Source: Bacteroidales bacterium (lineage in GTDB: Bacteria > Bacteroidota > Bacteroidia > Bacteroidales > FEN-979). Taken from it: 32,340 nt of DNA. Below the pieces are notes generated by a model. That model had not been told where the DNA came from. It was given only the letters and a program-made list of their open reading frames with translations, and did no database searches. The stretch is from NCBI GenBank assembly GCA_017882335.1, contig JADGPR010000034.1:1-32340 (forward strand). The letters run 5' to 3'. The stretch's first letter is position 1, and each line of letters starts with the position of its first letter. Positions 1 to 9,422 of the stretch are shown piece after piece. The translations under genes and the position numbers were made by a program.

Positions 1-45
1 CCGCTCACGCACCGTTAGTTTTTCATACTGTTCTATGGTTGCCAT
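1..45 (-). CDS. Start of a truncated unidentified gene
   Basis: Only the first 15 codons lie in the window: an ATG at 45-43 followed by ATIEQYEKLTVRER, open to the edge. The start is acidic/basic and soluble-looking, with no signal peptide. It is the next gene downstream of secA on the same strand, separated from it by about 110 nt that hold a repeat array. The frame is short, so a chance ORF cannot be excluded. I do not recognise the protein. Confidence 0.45.
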   Translation of the reverse strand, partial: MATIEQYEKLTVRER

Positions 46-100
46 CGTTTTTGGATTTATGAACCCTCAAAAACGGTCAACCTATTTCAGGCAAGCACAT

Positions 101-157
101 CCTCTATCCTCTATTCTCGAACCTCTGACTTCCGACCTCTGACCTCGGACCTCTGAC
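101..157. repeat. Degenerate tandem repeat, ACCTCTGACTT family (array A1)
   Basis: After a short CCTCTATCCTCTATTC stretch, the unit ACCTCTGACTTCCG recurs with a period of 10-11 bases. On the secA strand the array starts directly at the secA stop codon (TAG at 159-157, continuing TCAGAGGTCC). A second array of the same family lies at 9423-9480. Confidence 0.8.
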
Positions 158-3100
158 TATTGCCCAACGCCGTGGCAATTCTTGTATTTCTTTCCGCTTC
201 CACATGGGCACGGATCGTTTCGTCCCACTTTCTTTTCAACATGTACCGGCTGCGGTCTCTGTTTCTCCTGTGTGTTCGCGTTGGCTTGCGACAGCAGGTC
301 GGAGCGTTCTTCCTTTAAACGGCTGCGGTCCATTTTCCTTGGCCGCTGTGCTTCCTGTACATTATCCACCTGGATTGGGACATCTGCTTTGATGAGGAAT
401 GAAATGATCTCCTTGTTCGTACGCTGTACCATTGACTTGAACAGTTCGAACGATTCGAACTTATAGATCAGCAAGGGATCTTTCTGTTCATAGGCTGCAT
501 TCTGAACCGACTGTTTCAGGTCGTCCATCTCCCGCAGGTGTTCCTTCCATGCATTATCGATCATCCCTAACACAATTCCCTTTTCGATGGATAATGGCAC
601 TTCCTTTCCTTTATCTTCAAGGGCCCTGCGGATATTGGTTATAACCTGCAAGGTCTTTATTCCATCGGTAACCGGGATGGCAATATTCTCATATTTGGTT
701 TCATTTTCAAAAACCTGCTTGATGACCGGAAAGGTCTTTTGTGCGATGGCCTCATTTTTTGCTTTGTAACGCCTGTACACATGATCATACAGCTTGTTGG
801 AAAGCTCTGAAGTGTCGAGCGTTTGGAAATCATTTTCCCCGAAGGGAGAATCGACGGCAAATTCGCGAAGGAGTTCAATTTTGAAGCCTTCAACATCATT
901 ATTGTCCTGGTAGTCCAGTACGGTCGTCTCGCAAACATCGTAGATCATGTTGCTGATATCCACGGCAAGACGTTCACCGAAGAGGGCATGGTGGCGTTTT
1001 TTATAAATGGCGTCCCGCTGGATATTCATGACATCATCATATTCAAGAAGCCTTTTACGGATGCCGAAGTTGTTTTCCTCCACTTTTCTTTGTGCCCGTT
1101 CGATCGATTTTGTTATCATGGAGTGCTGGATGACCTCTCCTTCCTGTATTCCCATCCGGTCCATGATCTTTGCAATACGGTCGGAACCAAACATACGCAT
1201 CAGGTCATCTTCGAGGCAGACAAAAAATTGCGAACTACCCGGGTCACCTTGGCGGCCTGCACGGCCACGCAACTGCCGGTCGACACGGCGTGACTCGTGC
1301 CGTTCGGTGCCGATGATGGCAAGTCCGCCGGATGCCACAACCCCTTTGCCCAGCTTGATATCAGTTCCACGGCCGGCCATGTTGGTGGCAATGGTCACCG
1401 TACCTGCAATACCTGCTTCGAGCACGATCTCGGCTTCCTTCTGATGTAGCTTAGCATTCAGCACATTGTGTTTGATATTCTGGCGTTTGAGCATACGGCT
1501 CAGCAATTCGGAAGTCTCGACCGAGGTCGTACCCACCAGGGAAGGTCTTCCAATGGAGATCAGGTGTTCTATCTCCTTGATGACCGCGTTGAATTTTTCC
1601 CGTTTTGTCTTGTAAACCAGGTCCTGGCGGTCATCACGCACCACCTGTTTGTTGGTAGGGATGACAATGACATCCAGCTTGTAAATATCCCAGAGCTCTC
1701 CTGCTTCCGTTTCGGCAGTACCCGTCATCCCGGCCAGTTTTTTGTACATCCTGAAATAATTCTGCAGGGTGATCGTGGCATAGGTTTGGGTAGCGGCTTC
1801 CACCTTCACACTTTCCTTCGCTTCAAGTGCCTGGTGAAGGCCATCCGAATATCTTCTTCCTTCAAGGATACGACCGGTCTGTTCATCAACGATCTTGATT
1901 TTATTGTCCATGATGACATATTCAATATCCTTTTCAAACAGCGCATAGGCTTTAAGAAGCTGGTTAACGGTATGAACCCGCTCCGATTTGATCGAATAAT
2001 CGATCATCATCTGGTTCTTTTTTTCCAGTTTTTCAGATTCGAGTAGGTCTGAATGTGCCAGTTCGGCAAGTTCAAGCCCGATATCCGGAAGGATATAGAA
2101 TGTGGGATCATCATACGATTCGGTCAGGAGATCGATCCCTTTGTCAGTCAACTCGATGGTATTGTTTTTTTCATCAATCACAAAAAACAGTTCATCATCG
2201 ATGATATGCATGTTCTTGGATTGTTCCTGCATGAAAAAATTTTCCGTTTTCAGGAGTAGCGCTTTTATGCCAGGTTCACTGAGGAATTTGATCAGCGCTT
2301 TGTTCTTCGGAAGTCCGCGGTGTGAACGAAGTACCTGTTCGCCCGCTTTCTTCATGTTGTCGTTATTGTTCTCATTCTCGCTCAACGACTTTGCTTCGGA
2401 AAGCATTTTTGTCACGAGGTTTTTCTGCGCATTGTACAACTTCACCACATTGGGTTTCAGCTCCTCAAAAGCCTGGTTTTCACCTTTCGGCGTGGGGCCT
2501 GAGATGATAAGCGGCGTTCGGGCATCATCGATCAGAACCGAGTCAACCTCATCGACGATCGTATAATTGTGTACCCGCTGCACCATTTCCTCAGGATTGC
2601 TGGTCATGTTGTCGCGGAGGTAATCAAAGCCAAATTCATTGTTCGTTCCGAAGGTGATATCGGCATTATAGGCATTCCTGCGTGCATCCGAATTCGGTTC
2701 ATGCCTGTCGATGCAATCCACTTTCATCCCGTGAAATTCATAAAGGACGCCCATCCATTCCGAGTCGCGTTTTGCAAGATAATCATTAACCGTTACGATA
2801 TGGACACCTTTTCCCGGAAGGGCATTCAGATAAACCGGAAGTGTAGCCACTAGGGTTTTCCCCTCACCGGTAGCCATTTCCGATATCTTCCCCTGGTGAA
2901 GCACCACCCCGCCGATCAGCTGCACATCATAGTGAATCATATCCCAACGGATCATATTTCCACCGGCCAGCCAGCTGGTATTGTACCTGGCCATATCCCC
3001 TGCGATCTCAACATTGGCTTTCGTGGCAGCAAAGTCGCGGTCCATCTGGTTAGCAGTAACATCAACATATTCATTCTCCACGAACCTCCTCGCCGTATCT

Positions 3101-3441
3101 TTCATCACGGCAAAGGCTTCGGGAAGGATCTCGTTCAGGATCTCCTGGGTCAGTTCATAACTCTCCTTTTCCAGTTTATCAAGATGGGAGTAAAGTTTTT
3201 CTTTTTCGTCGATCTCGATCTCATCGGAATTGAGCTGGATCTTGAGTTCTTCAATCTCTTTTTCTTTATCTGAAAGATGATCTGCAATCCTTTGCTTAAA
3301 CTGTACCGTTTTTCCCCTGAGTTCGTCATTGCTGAGTTTCCTTATTTCCTCGTAGAATTCCAGGGTAGCATCAACATAGGGCATGATTACCTTTATATCT
3401 CTTTGGGATTTGTTTCCAAGAAATTTTTTAAAAAAATCCAT
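157..3441 (-). CDS. secA: Protein translocase ATPase SecA
   Basis: SecA is the motor of the Sec pathway: it binds preproteins and drives them through SecYEG by ATP hydrolysis. The chosen ATG at 3441 gives 1094 residues beginning [11 protein letters not shown]; an earlier in-frame codon at 3486 would add 15 unlikely residues upstream of the usual SecA start. Walker A (ATGEGKT) is near residues 190-196, and the [15 protein letters not shown] block with the DEAD-like Walker B is near 297-311. The second ATPase domain carries [13 protein letters not shown] and the [13 protein letters not shown] motif. The C-terminus ends in a zinc/SEC-C tail, [14 protein letters not shown], with CxC...CH ligands. 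About 100 extra residues after the first ATPase block are typical of Bacteroidota SecA. A TAnnTTTG box lies 33 nt upstream, so it is likely its own transcription unit. Confidence 0.98.
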   Translation of the reverse strand: MDFFKKFLGNKSQRDIKVIMPYVDATLEFYEEIRKLSNDELRGKTVQFKQRIADHLSDKEKEIEELKIQLNSDEIEIDEKEKLYSHLDKLEKESYELTQEILNEILPEAFAVMKDTARRFVENEYVDVTANQMDRDFAATKANVEIAGDMARYNTSWLAGGNMIRWDMIHYDVQLIGGVVLHQGKISEMATGEGKTLVATLPVYLNALPGKGVHIVTVNDYLAKRDSEWMGVLYEFHGMKVDCIDRHEPNSDARRNAYNADITFGTNNEFGFDYLRDNMTSNPEEMVQRVHNYTIVDEVDSVLIDDARTPLIISGPTPKGENQAFEELKPNVVKLYNAQKNLVTKMLSEAKSLSENENNNDNMKKAGEQVLRSHRGLPKNKALIKFLSEPGIKALLLKTENFFMQEQSKNMHIIDDELFFVIDEKNNTIELTDKGIDLLTESYDDPTFYILPDIGLELAELAHSDLLESEKLEKKNQMMIDYSIKSERVHTVNQLLKAYALFEKDIEYVIMDNKIKIVDEQTGRILEGRRYSDGLHQALEAKESVKVEAATQTYATITLQNYFRMYKKLAGMTGTAETEAGELWDIYKLDVIVIPTNKQVVRDDRQDLVYKTKREKFNAVIKEIEHLISIGRPSLVGTTSVETSELLSRMLKRQNIKHNVLNAKLHQKEAEIVLEAGIAGTVTIATNMAGRGTDIKLGKGVVASGGLAIIGTERHESRRVDRQLRGRAGRQGDPGSSQFFVCLEDDLMRMFGSDRIAKIMDRMGIQEGEVIQHSMITKSIERAQRKVEENNFGIRKRLLEYDDVMNIQRDAIYKKRHHALFGERLAVDISNMIYDVCETTVLDYQDNNDVEGFKIELLREFAVDSPFGENDFQTLDTSELSNKLYDHVYRRYKAKNEAIAQKTFPVIKQVFENETKYENIAIPVTDGIKTLQVITNIRRALEDKGKEVPLSIEKGIVLGMIDNAWKEHLREMDDLKQSVQNAAYEQKDPLLIYKFESFELFKSMVQRTNKEIISFLIKADVPIQVDNVQEAQRPRKMDRSRLKEERSDLLSQANANTQEKQRPQPVHVEKKVGRNDPCPCGSGKKYKNCHGVGQ

Positions 3442-3473
3442 AGTTCTTAATTGATAAATCAACAAATGCTGAA

Positions 3474-3481
3474 CAAAAGTA
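3474..3481 (-). promoter_or_regulatory. Bacteroidota -7 box, probable secA promoter
   Basis: The minus strand reads TACTTTTG, a match to TAnnTTTG, 33 nt before the secA ATG. No good TTTG -33 element sits 19-21 nt upstream, so this rests on one box. Confidence 0.45.
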
Positions 3482-3519
3482 AGCAAAATCCCATGACAAC
3501 CCTTTCCAGGCAGCGAATT

Positions 3520-4911
3520 TTAAGGGTTCAGAAGTTTCTCCAGCGATGATTCAAGTCCGCTGTCAGGCAGGTCAGCCGGGTATTGTACGATCCTTCCCTG
3601 GCTGTCGATCAATACAAATAAAGGAAAGGAACGTACATCATAGTCCCGCAGCAATCCTATTTCATTGCCCAGGTGGAGAAAAGTCCAGGTAAATCCTTTC
3701 TTAAGGTTAAGAAAAAAAAGCATCTTCATAAATTCCTTATCGGCAGAGATGCTGACGAAAACAATGCGGTCGTGGTATTTATCATACAGTGGCTTCAGCA
3801 ACTCCATCTCGCTGAGGCACGATTGGCAATAGGTTGTCCAGAAGCCAAGAAGGACAGGTTTTCCTTTGAAATCACTGAGAGAAACAATTTTCCGGTTTCG
3901 GTCCTGAAGCGTGAACCCCGGTGCCGCACTTCCATGCCGGAGCCTTGTCAGGTATTTAATTAAATTTTCTGCGATCACTTTGTTCTCGGCGAATTTACTG
4001 TCCTTTACGATCGCAGCCAGCGTGTTTTGAATGCTTTCCTGCTTATACAATGGATCGTCATACATCTCCATCAGATTTCTGAGCAATACCAGTTCACGCA
4101 ATTGCGGCTTATGAAGGAGGGTATCCGATTCCAGCGCTTTCATCAGGGCTGGGTAACTTTTGGGGCCATTCAGCATCCCTGAATAATTAAGGAATTTCAA
4201 CGGCCGTGAGGTTGTCGTAATGTATTTTGAAAAGAATTCGTTGAAGAAATCCATGTACTCGACATTGTCATAAAGGATGGGAGAATCGGAGAAATATTTT
4301 TTCACCATCGGGGATTTTCCCATCACGTTTGCAACCTGCTCAAGGGAACCCAGTTTGTATCTGACATACTCGGGGAAATAGTTTTGTTTTACATCCGGAA
4401 ATTTCCGGGCCATCCTGACGGTGAATGTATCCAGCCGTGCTTTGTCCTTTTCCCGGTAGAGGTAATTGAAATTCTCCAGAACAAAAACATTGTATTCCTT
4501 ATTGAACGCCTGGATCAATGCATTCAGCTCATCTGGTTTGTTTCCCTGGATTATGATCTCAAGGCTCTGCGACTCCACAAAAGGGTTCACCTCCTGCATT
4601 TCATTGTAATTCAATGGAGCAATCGATACGGTATACGACCTGCCGGGTTCAAGGAACAGCTCACCGCGGTGAAAATCGATGGCAAGGAAGGCAGAAAGGA
4701 TTTTATCTGTATTCAGGGAAAGTGTAAAAGACGCCGTTGAATCAATGGTAGCCTGTGCGAGTGTCTTCTCCAAACCGGTAATCAGGTCGGAACAGATGAT
4801 CACCTCAATTTTCTTGCCTTCTGCACCCGGCGCTGTTCCGGTGATCTTCGTAGTCTGGGCAGCTGATAGGAAAGGTAAAAGAAAGAGTATGAACGGCAGG
4901 AAGGTCTTCAT
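3520..4911 (-). CDS. TlpA-like thioredoxin-domain protein, exported
   Basis: The 463-residue protein begins with a signal peptide (MKTFLPFILFLLPFLSAAQ). It has an N-terminal domain of the DUF4369-like beta type (about 20-120), a helical middle, and a C-terminal TlpA/AhpC thioredoxin fold from about residue 330. The fold carries WTTYCQSCLSE with the redox pair C362-x-x-C365 and the cis-proline segment RSFPLFVLID. Family knowledge places such proteins in the periplasm or outer envelope as thiol-disulfide oxidoreductases; the substrate is unknown. It lies between coaD and secA on the same strand, separated from coaD by a repeat array and from secA by 78 nt. CQSC differs from the common CxPC active site, so its redox potential may be unusual; that is inference. 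Confidence 0.85.
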   Translation of the reverse strand: MKTFLPFILFLLPFLSAAQTTKITGTAPGAEGKKIEVIICSDLITGLEKTLAQATIDSTASFTLSLNTDKILSAFLAIDFHRGELFLEPGRSYTVSIAPLNYNEMQEVNPFVESQSLEIIIQGNKPDELNALIQAFNKEYNVFVLENFNYLYREKDKARLDTFTVRMARKFPDVKQNYFPEYVRYKLGSLEQVANVMGKSPMVKKYFSDSPILYDNVEYMDFFNEFFSKYITTTSRPLKFLNYSGMLNGPKSYPALMKALESDTLLHKPQLRELVLLRNLMEMYDDPLYKQESIQNTLAAIVKDSKFAENKVIAENLIKYLTRLRHGSAAPGFTLQDRNRKIVSLSDFKGKPVLLGFWTTYCQSCLSEMELLKPLYDKYHDRIVFVSISADKEFMKMLFFLNLKKGFTWTFLHLGNEIGLLRDYDVRSFPLFVLIDSQGRIVQYPADLPDSGLESSLEKLLNP

Positions 4912-4948
4912 TCAGATACGTTTAGTCAATTGATGCTGGATGCTGAAT

Positions 4949-4983
4949 CATAAACTTTACGAACTTTATAAACTTTACAAACT
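4949..4983. repeat. Tandem repeat, AAAGTTTGTAAAG family (array H1)
   Basis: On the minus strand the unit AAAGTTTATAAAGTTCGT recurs with a 9-10 base period. The array overlaps the end of coaD: its TTTGTAA supplies the last Leu codon and the TAA stop. Other copies are at 23609-23644 and 31983-32010. Confidence 0.8.
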
Positions 4984-5457
4984 CACTGAACCGTGAATTT
5001 CCCTGGCAATTTTATCAGGAACGAACTTGCTGACATCACCGCCATTCCTCAGTATATCCCTGACCACCGATGAACTGAGGGCAGCATATTCAGGTGCACT
5101 CAGAAAAAATATGGTTTCAATGACCGGGGAAATGGCTTTGTTCATCAACCCGATGGTCCGTTCAAACTCAAAATCGGCGGAGGTCCTCAACCCGCGCAGG
5201 ATGTACACTGCATTCATCCTGGTGCAAAGATCGACGGTCAGACCTGAATATTTCATAATTCTGACTTTTGGTTCATCTCCAAAGACCAGTTCCAGCCATT
5301 TCAACCGGCTATCCAGGGGGAAATACGATTTTTTTTCAGCATTTTCACCTAAAGCCACGATGATCTCATCGAAAACCGGAAGTGCCCTGCGGATGATGGA
5401 TTCATGGCCACGGGTGATGGGATCAAAGGATCCCGGGAAAACGGCGATCTTTTTCAT
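4975..5457 (-). CDS. coaD: Phosphopantetheine adenylyltransferase
   Basis: CoaD transfers AMP from ATP to 4'-phosphopantetheine, giving dephospho-CoA, the penultimate step of coenzyme A synthesis in the cytoplasm. The 160-residue length is normal. The nucleotidyltransferase signature is present: PGSFDPITRGH near residues 8-18 (the TxGH motif), ILRGLRTSADFEFE in the middle, and the C-terminal LSSSVVRDI block that corresponds to the ISSSxVR motif. The ATG at 5457 is the only sensible start. The final codons and stop lie inside a repeat array shared with other loci, so the last residues (about GSVSL) may be repeat-derived. Confidence 0.97.
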   Translation of the reverse strand: MKKIAVFPGSFDPITRGHESIIRRALPVFDEIIVALGENAEKKSYFPLDSRLKWLELVFGDEPKVRIMKYSGLTVDLCTRMNAVYILRGLRTSADFEFERTIGLMNKAISPVIETIFFLSAPEYAALSSSVVRDILRNGGDVSKFVPDKIAREIHGSVSL

Positions 5458-5602
5458 TTTTGAATAATTTCTGTTTCAATGGTCAAATTGCTGTCACTCC
5501 CGATCCGGGAGAATACCCAATAGTATTATTCAGGGTTTCTTTAAACATCATTTGTTATGTAAAGTTAAATAAAAACCATTATTCACAAGTTTTATATGTG
5601 AT

Positions 5603-6646
5603 TCAGGATAACAGGTGGCTGACTTGGCCCAGAAATGCATCGGAGTAATACCTTATGTCGAACTCTTTTCTGGAGAGATAGGCATTTTCGCTAAGCGCCC
5701 GATACTCATCTTCGGGTAAAGACTTTATTTTCAAGATCATCTCCCGATATTCTTCAGGAGTATTACAAAAATAACCATTGACGCCATGCTTCAGGAAAAC
5801 TGAATTCTCACCTATATCGCTTCCCAGGGCAGGAATACCGCAAGAAAAGTATTGTTTTAGTTTATACCCCGATTTTGAGCGGTTAATTTCCGTATCGAGC
5901 AAAGGTGAGATCCCGAAATCGAATTCTCTGACCCTTTCATAGATGGCATCCTCGTCCAACCAGTCCATATCTTCCGGAATATCAGTAATGACATTTTTGT
6001 TGCTTGAAAGGTAGTTGATCAATTCCTGTTTATCCTTTGTCGATCTGGCCCCGAGGATCACAATTTTAACCGGAAAGGGAATGGTTAACAAAGCCGGGAA
6101 AAACAAACTGTACAGACTATCCCTGTGGCCACCCCAGAAACAGCCGATCCATCCGATGGTCAACACCTGATTTATACCGATCTTTTTTTTATTATGGAAG
6201 GTAACAGGTGTTGTGAGAAGAAAGGAGTTGGGATTGAAGTTTCGGGCATAAACCAACAGGTTCTGACTCCCCACGCAACAGGCAGTACAGTGTTTCATAA
6301 AAAAGTGGATGGTTTCCGGTGAATTCGGCACATACTCCGCATCATCGATATCATATACAGAGTTTCTGCCGCGAAGGCGAATAAGGATTTTAAGGGCAGT
6401 GGCATAGATCCCACGTGTATAAACCCTCTGGATCACAATAAGGGAGTTCTTTTTACGAAACAAGAGTGCAGAAAGAAACATCCTGATAAATATAACCATC
6501 CGACGAAGATCATACCCGGGATAAGCAATCGAATACCGTATACCATATTTTGAGCCCAATTCATCCAGTAAATATTTTCCCCTGTACCTTACACTTGGCG
6601 AAGTCAGATCGAACAGGGCAAACCAGTAAATATAACGGATATTCAT
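5603..6646 (-). CDS. GT4-like glycosyltransferase, solitary
   Basis: The 347-residue protein looks like a GT-B fold glycosyltransferase: an N-terminal acceptor half with VYDIDDAEYV near residue 97, a Rossmann-like centre (LTIGWIGCFWGG...VKIVILGA), and a donor-binding half with KSGYKLKQYFSCGIPALGSDIGEN. This last segment resembles the glutamate-containing nucleotide-sugar site of family 4. It probably transfers a sugar onto a lipid or glycan at the cytoplasmic face. No other polysaccharide genes are nearby. It sits alone between coaD and porT, flanked by repeat-filled spacers, and is AT-richer by eye than its neighbours. Donor and acceptor cannot be told from the sequence. Confidence 0.75.
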   Translation of the reverse strand: MNIRYIYWFALFDLTSPSVRYRGKYLLDELGSKYGIRYSIAYPGYDLRRMVIFIRMFLSALLFRKKNSLIVIQRVYTRGIYATALKILIRLRGRNSVYDIDDAEYVPNSPETIHFFMKHCTACCVGSQNLLVYARNFNPNSFLLTTPVTFHNKKKIGINQVLTIGWIGCFWGGHRDSLYSLFFPALLTIPFPVKIVILGARSTKDKQELINYLSSNKNVITDIPEDMDWLDEDAIYERVREFDFGISPLLDTEINRSKSGYKLKQYFSCGIPALGSDIGENSVFLKHGVNGYFCNTPEEYREMILKIKSLPEDEYRALSENAYLSRKEFDIRYYSDAFLGQVSHLLS

Positions 6647-6851
6647 AGGGGAACGTCCAGATTCAACTTGATAAACATCGGGGAAGACAACAAGATTTAC
6701 GATTAGAAGATTTACGATTGCAGAATGAAGTTACGATTTCTTGATTTACGATTATTCAAAATTTTATCGTAGATCGTCAATCTCACAATTCAATCGAAAA
6801 TCTAAGATCGTCAAATCGAAAATCTCTTAAGATCGTCCATTCGTAAATTCA
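6647..6851. repeat. Spacer with TTTACGATT / AAATCGTC repeats (array B1)
   Basis: This 205-nt spacer between the porT stop and the glycosyltransferase start is almost entirely (about 6692-6849) degenerate copies of TTTACGATT, AGATCGTCAATC and AATCGAAAATCT. It begins directly after the porT stop on the minus strand (TAA then TGAATTTACGAATGG). A related array lies at 8434-8495. I see no clear promoter box. Confidence 0.75.
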
Positions 6852-7637
6852 TTATTCAAAGGTTATCGAAAACTGGAAAATTTTTGATTTCAGGCTTTGG
6901 ATGCTGTTTGTATAGAGGTTGTGTTCCCTTTTCAACTGGTCAAACAGTCCGTACATCATTTTAAATTCCAATCCCAACTTGAACCATTCATTGTAGAAGT
7001 CAAAACCTACTCCTGCTTCCAGGTAAACATCATCCCTGTTAAACTTGACGATCTTCTGATCGGAATTCCGCTGCTCCCGTTTCTTTGCTTGCGAAGCCAG
7101 GTCGAGGGTATATTGGGCGCCTCCCATCAGGTAAGCCCTGAAATTATTATAACGCTCTGATTTGAATTTAAGCTCCAGCGGAAAGTTCACATAGGTTGAA
7201 GGAATCTTTTTTGTGATAACCAATAAAGATTCACTTTCTTTCCTGTAGGTCCTGATGGTATATACCAGGTCACGGTCGCCGAAAGTAAGAGAGGGAATGA
7301 ACCGGAGGTCAAAATTATTGCCTAACCTCATGTTGCTGACAATACTGATAACAAAGCCGGGTGCAGCAATAGATGTGATCGACAGCACCTTGGCCGAATC
7401 AGGCAGCGGCAGGATGTCGGGAATAAAGGTCGAATCGAAATTATGGGAGGTAAGGTCTGCAATAGGACGTATCGTGACGTAGCTCAGATTGGCTCCCAAC
7501 ACGAAGCCAAAATGAAAAACACTTTCCTGGTCGTACATTGGCATGTTCAGGATCCATAGCGTCTGTCCATATCCTTTTCCTGAAAATGAGAGATAACAAA
7601 TTAGCAAGGAAACAATAATGAGCCGGACAGATTTCAA
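6852..7637 (-). CDS. porT: PorT-like outer-membrane protein of type IX secretion
   Basis: The 261-residue protein has a signal peptide (to about residue 25, GYGQ) and a small beta-barrel pattern: HFGFVLGANLSYVTIRP, FDLRFIPSLTFGDRDLVY, NFPLELKFKSERYNNFRAYLMGGAQYTLDLAS and the closing IFQFSITFE. This matches the PorT/SprT family, an outer-membrane component needed for T9SS assembly in Bacteroidota. Its position directly downstream of ubiE matches a linkage I know from other Bacteroidota. The start is TTG at 7637: an in-frame stop lies 8 codons upstream, and the next Met (about residue 31) would remove the signal peptide. A generic OMP_b-brl_2 barrel is the alternative. T9SS cargo genes in this window support the assignment. 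Confidence 0.8.
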   Translation of the reverse strand: MKSVRLIIVSLLICYLSFSGKGYGQTLWILNMPMYDQESVFHFGFVLGANLSYVTIRPIADLTSHNFDSTFIPDILPLPDSAKVLSITSIAAPGFVISIVSNMRLGNNFDLRFIPSLTFGDRDLVYTIRTYRKESESLLVITKKIPSTYVNFPLELKFKSERYNNFRAYLMGGAQYTLDLASQAKKREQRNSDQKIVKFNRDDVYLEAGVGFDFYNEWFKLGLEFKMMYGLFDQLKREHNLYTNSIQSLKSKIFQFSITFE

Positions 7638-7722
7638 TAACGGTAGTGGTTTAGTGAATCAGATTAACGGATTAAATGAACTTTTATTTTACTGAAAGGA
7701 TAAGCACATGTAAGGTTTCAGT

Positions 7723-8415
7723 TTATTTTTCACCGGTATAGATGGTTGCAACGCCAAATGTAAGAATATGCTGCGAAACATTTCTCATCTCTGCCTTTTC
7801 CAGGATTTCAAGAAAATCTTTTCCCGAAGGGAAAGCGGAAACGGATTCGGGCAAGTAGATATAAGCCTGTGAATTCCTGGAAACCATTTTCCCGATGAAG
7901 GGGACCAGGTGTTTTGAGTAAAAACCGTACAAATGTTTCCAGGGAAAAGATGCGGGATGAGAAAACTCGAGGATCATCATCACTCCTCCCGTTTTCATAA
8001 CCCTTCTCATTTCTGAAAGACCTCTTTCCAGGTCTTCAAAGTTCCTGACGCCAAACGCCACCGTCACGGCATCGAAAACTTCATCCGGGAAAGGAAGATC
8101 TTCGGCATCACCTTCCTCAAACGTGATCCTTTCCTGTAAACGCTTTTGACCAGCTTTCTGTTTTGCGATAGCGAGCATGTTTCCCGCAATATCGATCCCT
8201 GTAATATGTTCCGGTTCCAGGGTACTGATGAGCAGGGCAAGATCACCGGTGCCGGTTGCAACATCCAGTATACGGTGAGGCTTGTAAAGGGAAAGCTGGT
8301 TTACTAATTTTCTTCTCCAGCTGAAATCAACACCGAGCGAAAGGAAATGATTGAGGAAGTCGTAACGGCCGGAAATGTCGTTAAACATGTGCTGAACCTG
8401 TTCTTTTTTCTTCAT
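7723..8415 (-). CDS. ubiE: Demethylmenaquinone methyltransferase
   Basis: UbiE/MenG methylates demethylmenaquinone with S-adenosylmethionine, the last step of menaquinone synthesis; Bacteroidota normally use menaquinone rather than ubiquinone. At 230 residues it is full length. It has the start KKEQVQHMFNDISGRYDFLN, the SAM-binding motif I ILDVATGTGDLAL at 49-61, GIDIAGNML for motif II, the family segment DAVTVAFGVRNFEDLERGL, and MILEFSHP near the lid. Its start is ATG at 8415. It precedes porT with an 85-nt gap, and the two may be co-transcribed. Confidence 0.96.
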   Translation of the reverse strand: MKKKEQVQHMFNDISGRYDFLNHFLSLGVDFSWRRKLVNQLSLYKPHRILDVATGTGDLALLISTLEPEHITGIDIAGNMLAIAKQKAGQKRLQERITFEEGDAEDLPFPDEVFDAVTVAFGVRNFEDLERGLSEMRRVMKTGGVMMILEFSHPASFPWKHLYGFYSKHLVPFIGKMVSRNSQAYIYLPESVSAFPSGKDFLEILEKAEMRNVSQHILTFGVATIYTGEK

Positions 8416-8433
8416 CGGAATAAAACTACCAAT

Positions 8434-8495
8434 GATTTACGAATTACGAGTTTAGATTTTAGATTGAATTGTAAATCGTTAATCGTAAATCGAAA
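8434..8495. repeat. TTTACGA / GTAAATCGTTAATCG repeat (array B2)
   Basis: Degenerate units (GATTTACGAATTACGAG, GTAAATCGTTAATCG) fill the gap between ubiE and the tsf terminator. The family matches array B1 (6692-6849) and shades into the CGTAATT family. Confidence 0.75.
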
Positions 8496-8530
8496 ATAAA
8501 AAAGGGATCATCATAAACAGACAATCCCTT
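8492..8530 (-). terminator. Intrinsic terminator after tsf
   Basis: On the minus strand an AAGGGAT stem (8530-8524) pairs with ATCCCTT (8508-8502) across a 15-nt loop. A T-rich run TTTTTATTTT follows. It lies 20 nt past the tsf stop and closes the rplM-rpsI-rpsB-tsf operon. Confidence 0.8.
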
Positions 8531-8549
8531 AAACCCAATTAAACTTATC

Positions 8550-9386
8550 TTAAGCACCGAGCATCAGCCTTTTGAAACCGGTGACGCGAAGGTTTTTATC
8601 ATTGTCTGCAAGGAACTGGCGAACTGTTTTTTTGGTATCCCTTACAAAATCCTGGTTCATTAAAGTATTGTCTTTAAAGAATTTTCCAAGCTTACCGGTT
8701 GCGATCTTTTCCAGCATTTCTTCCGGTTTCCCTTCCTGGCGTGCCTGTTCCTTGCCGATCTCAACTTCGCGGTCGATGGTCTCCTGGGAAACATTTTCCT
8801 TATCGATGGCAACTGGATTCATTGCAGCAACCTGCATGGCTAACTCATGCCCTATTTCAACTGTGTTCTTTGCATCTTTTTTATTCAGTCCGAGAAGGGT
8901 TGCAAGCCTGTTTCCATGATGGTTATATGAAGAAACGAAAGGAGCTTCGAGGAATTCATAATGAGCGATCTGGATCTTTTCCCCGGTTTTTCCGAGCATC
9001 TCATTCAGTTTCTCTTCCACGGTCATCTCATTCAGCTTCATGGCTGTGATGGCCTTGGTATTGGCGGGACGATTTTTAATACAGAGCTCGAGGAGGTCGT
9101 GAACGAATTTCTTAAAATCATCGGTCTTACCTACAAAATCCGTTTCGCAGTTTACCATGATCAGGCCTGCATAGGTATGATCCTCATTGGTTTTTGAGAT
9201 GACGATTCCTTCATTTGCATCGCGGTCGGCTCTTTTGGCAGCGACTTTCTGCCCTTTTTTCCGGAGGTAATCAATGGCTTTATCAAAATCGCCATCTGTT
9301 TCCTGGAGTGCTTTTTTGCAATCCATCATCCCGGCGCCGGACATCTGACGTAATTTGTTAACGTCGGCAGCAGTAATGTTTACCAT
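8550..9386 (-). CDS. tsf: Translation elongation factor Ts
   Basis: EF-Ts is the nucleotide exchange factor that releases GDP from EF-Tu. The 278-residue product begins with the UBA-like domain ITAADVNKLRQMSGAGMMDCKKALQE and the paired signature DYLRKKGQKVAAKRADRDANEG. It continues with the core GLIMVNCETDFVGK and ends KNLRVTGFKRLMLGA. Length is normal for Bacteroidota. It is the last gene of the ribosomal operon. It is separated from rpsB by 98 nt holding a two-orientation repeat array, and is followed by a good terminator. Confidence 0.98.
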   Translation of the reverse strand: MVNITAADVNKLRQMSGAGMMDCKKALQETDGDFDKAIDYLRKKGQKVAAKRADRDANEGIVISKTNEDHTYAGLIMVNCETDFVGKTDDFKKFVHDLLELCIKNRPANTKAITAMKLNEMTVEEKLNEMLGKTGEKIQIAHYEFLEAPFVSSYNHHGNRLATLLGLNKKDAKNTVEIGHELAMQVAAMNPVAIDKENVSQETIDREVEIGKEQARQEGKPEEMLEKIATGKLGKFFKDNTLMNQDFVRDTKKTVRQFLADNDKNLRVTGFKRLMLGA

Positions 9387-9422
9387 ATAGTGTTAGATTT
9401 TAATTTGGAAGGGTCATTAATT

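Noticed and set aside
1468-2046. 192-codon open frame opposite secA
   Set aside because: It is the antisense frame of well-conserved secA codons and has no independent protein features.
5497-5511. CTCCCG/CGGGAG hairpin as a terminator
   Set aside because: Six-bp stem with no T-tract on either side; it lies upstream of coaD and may be chance.
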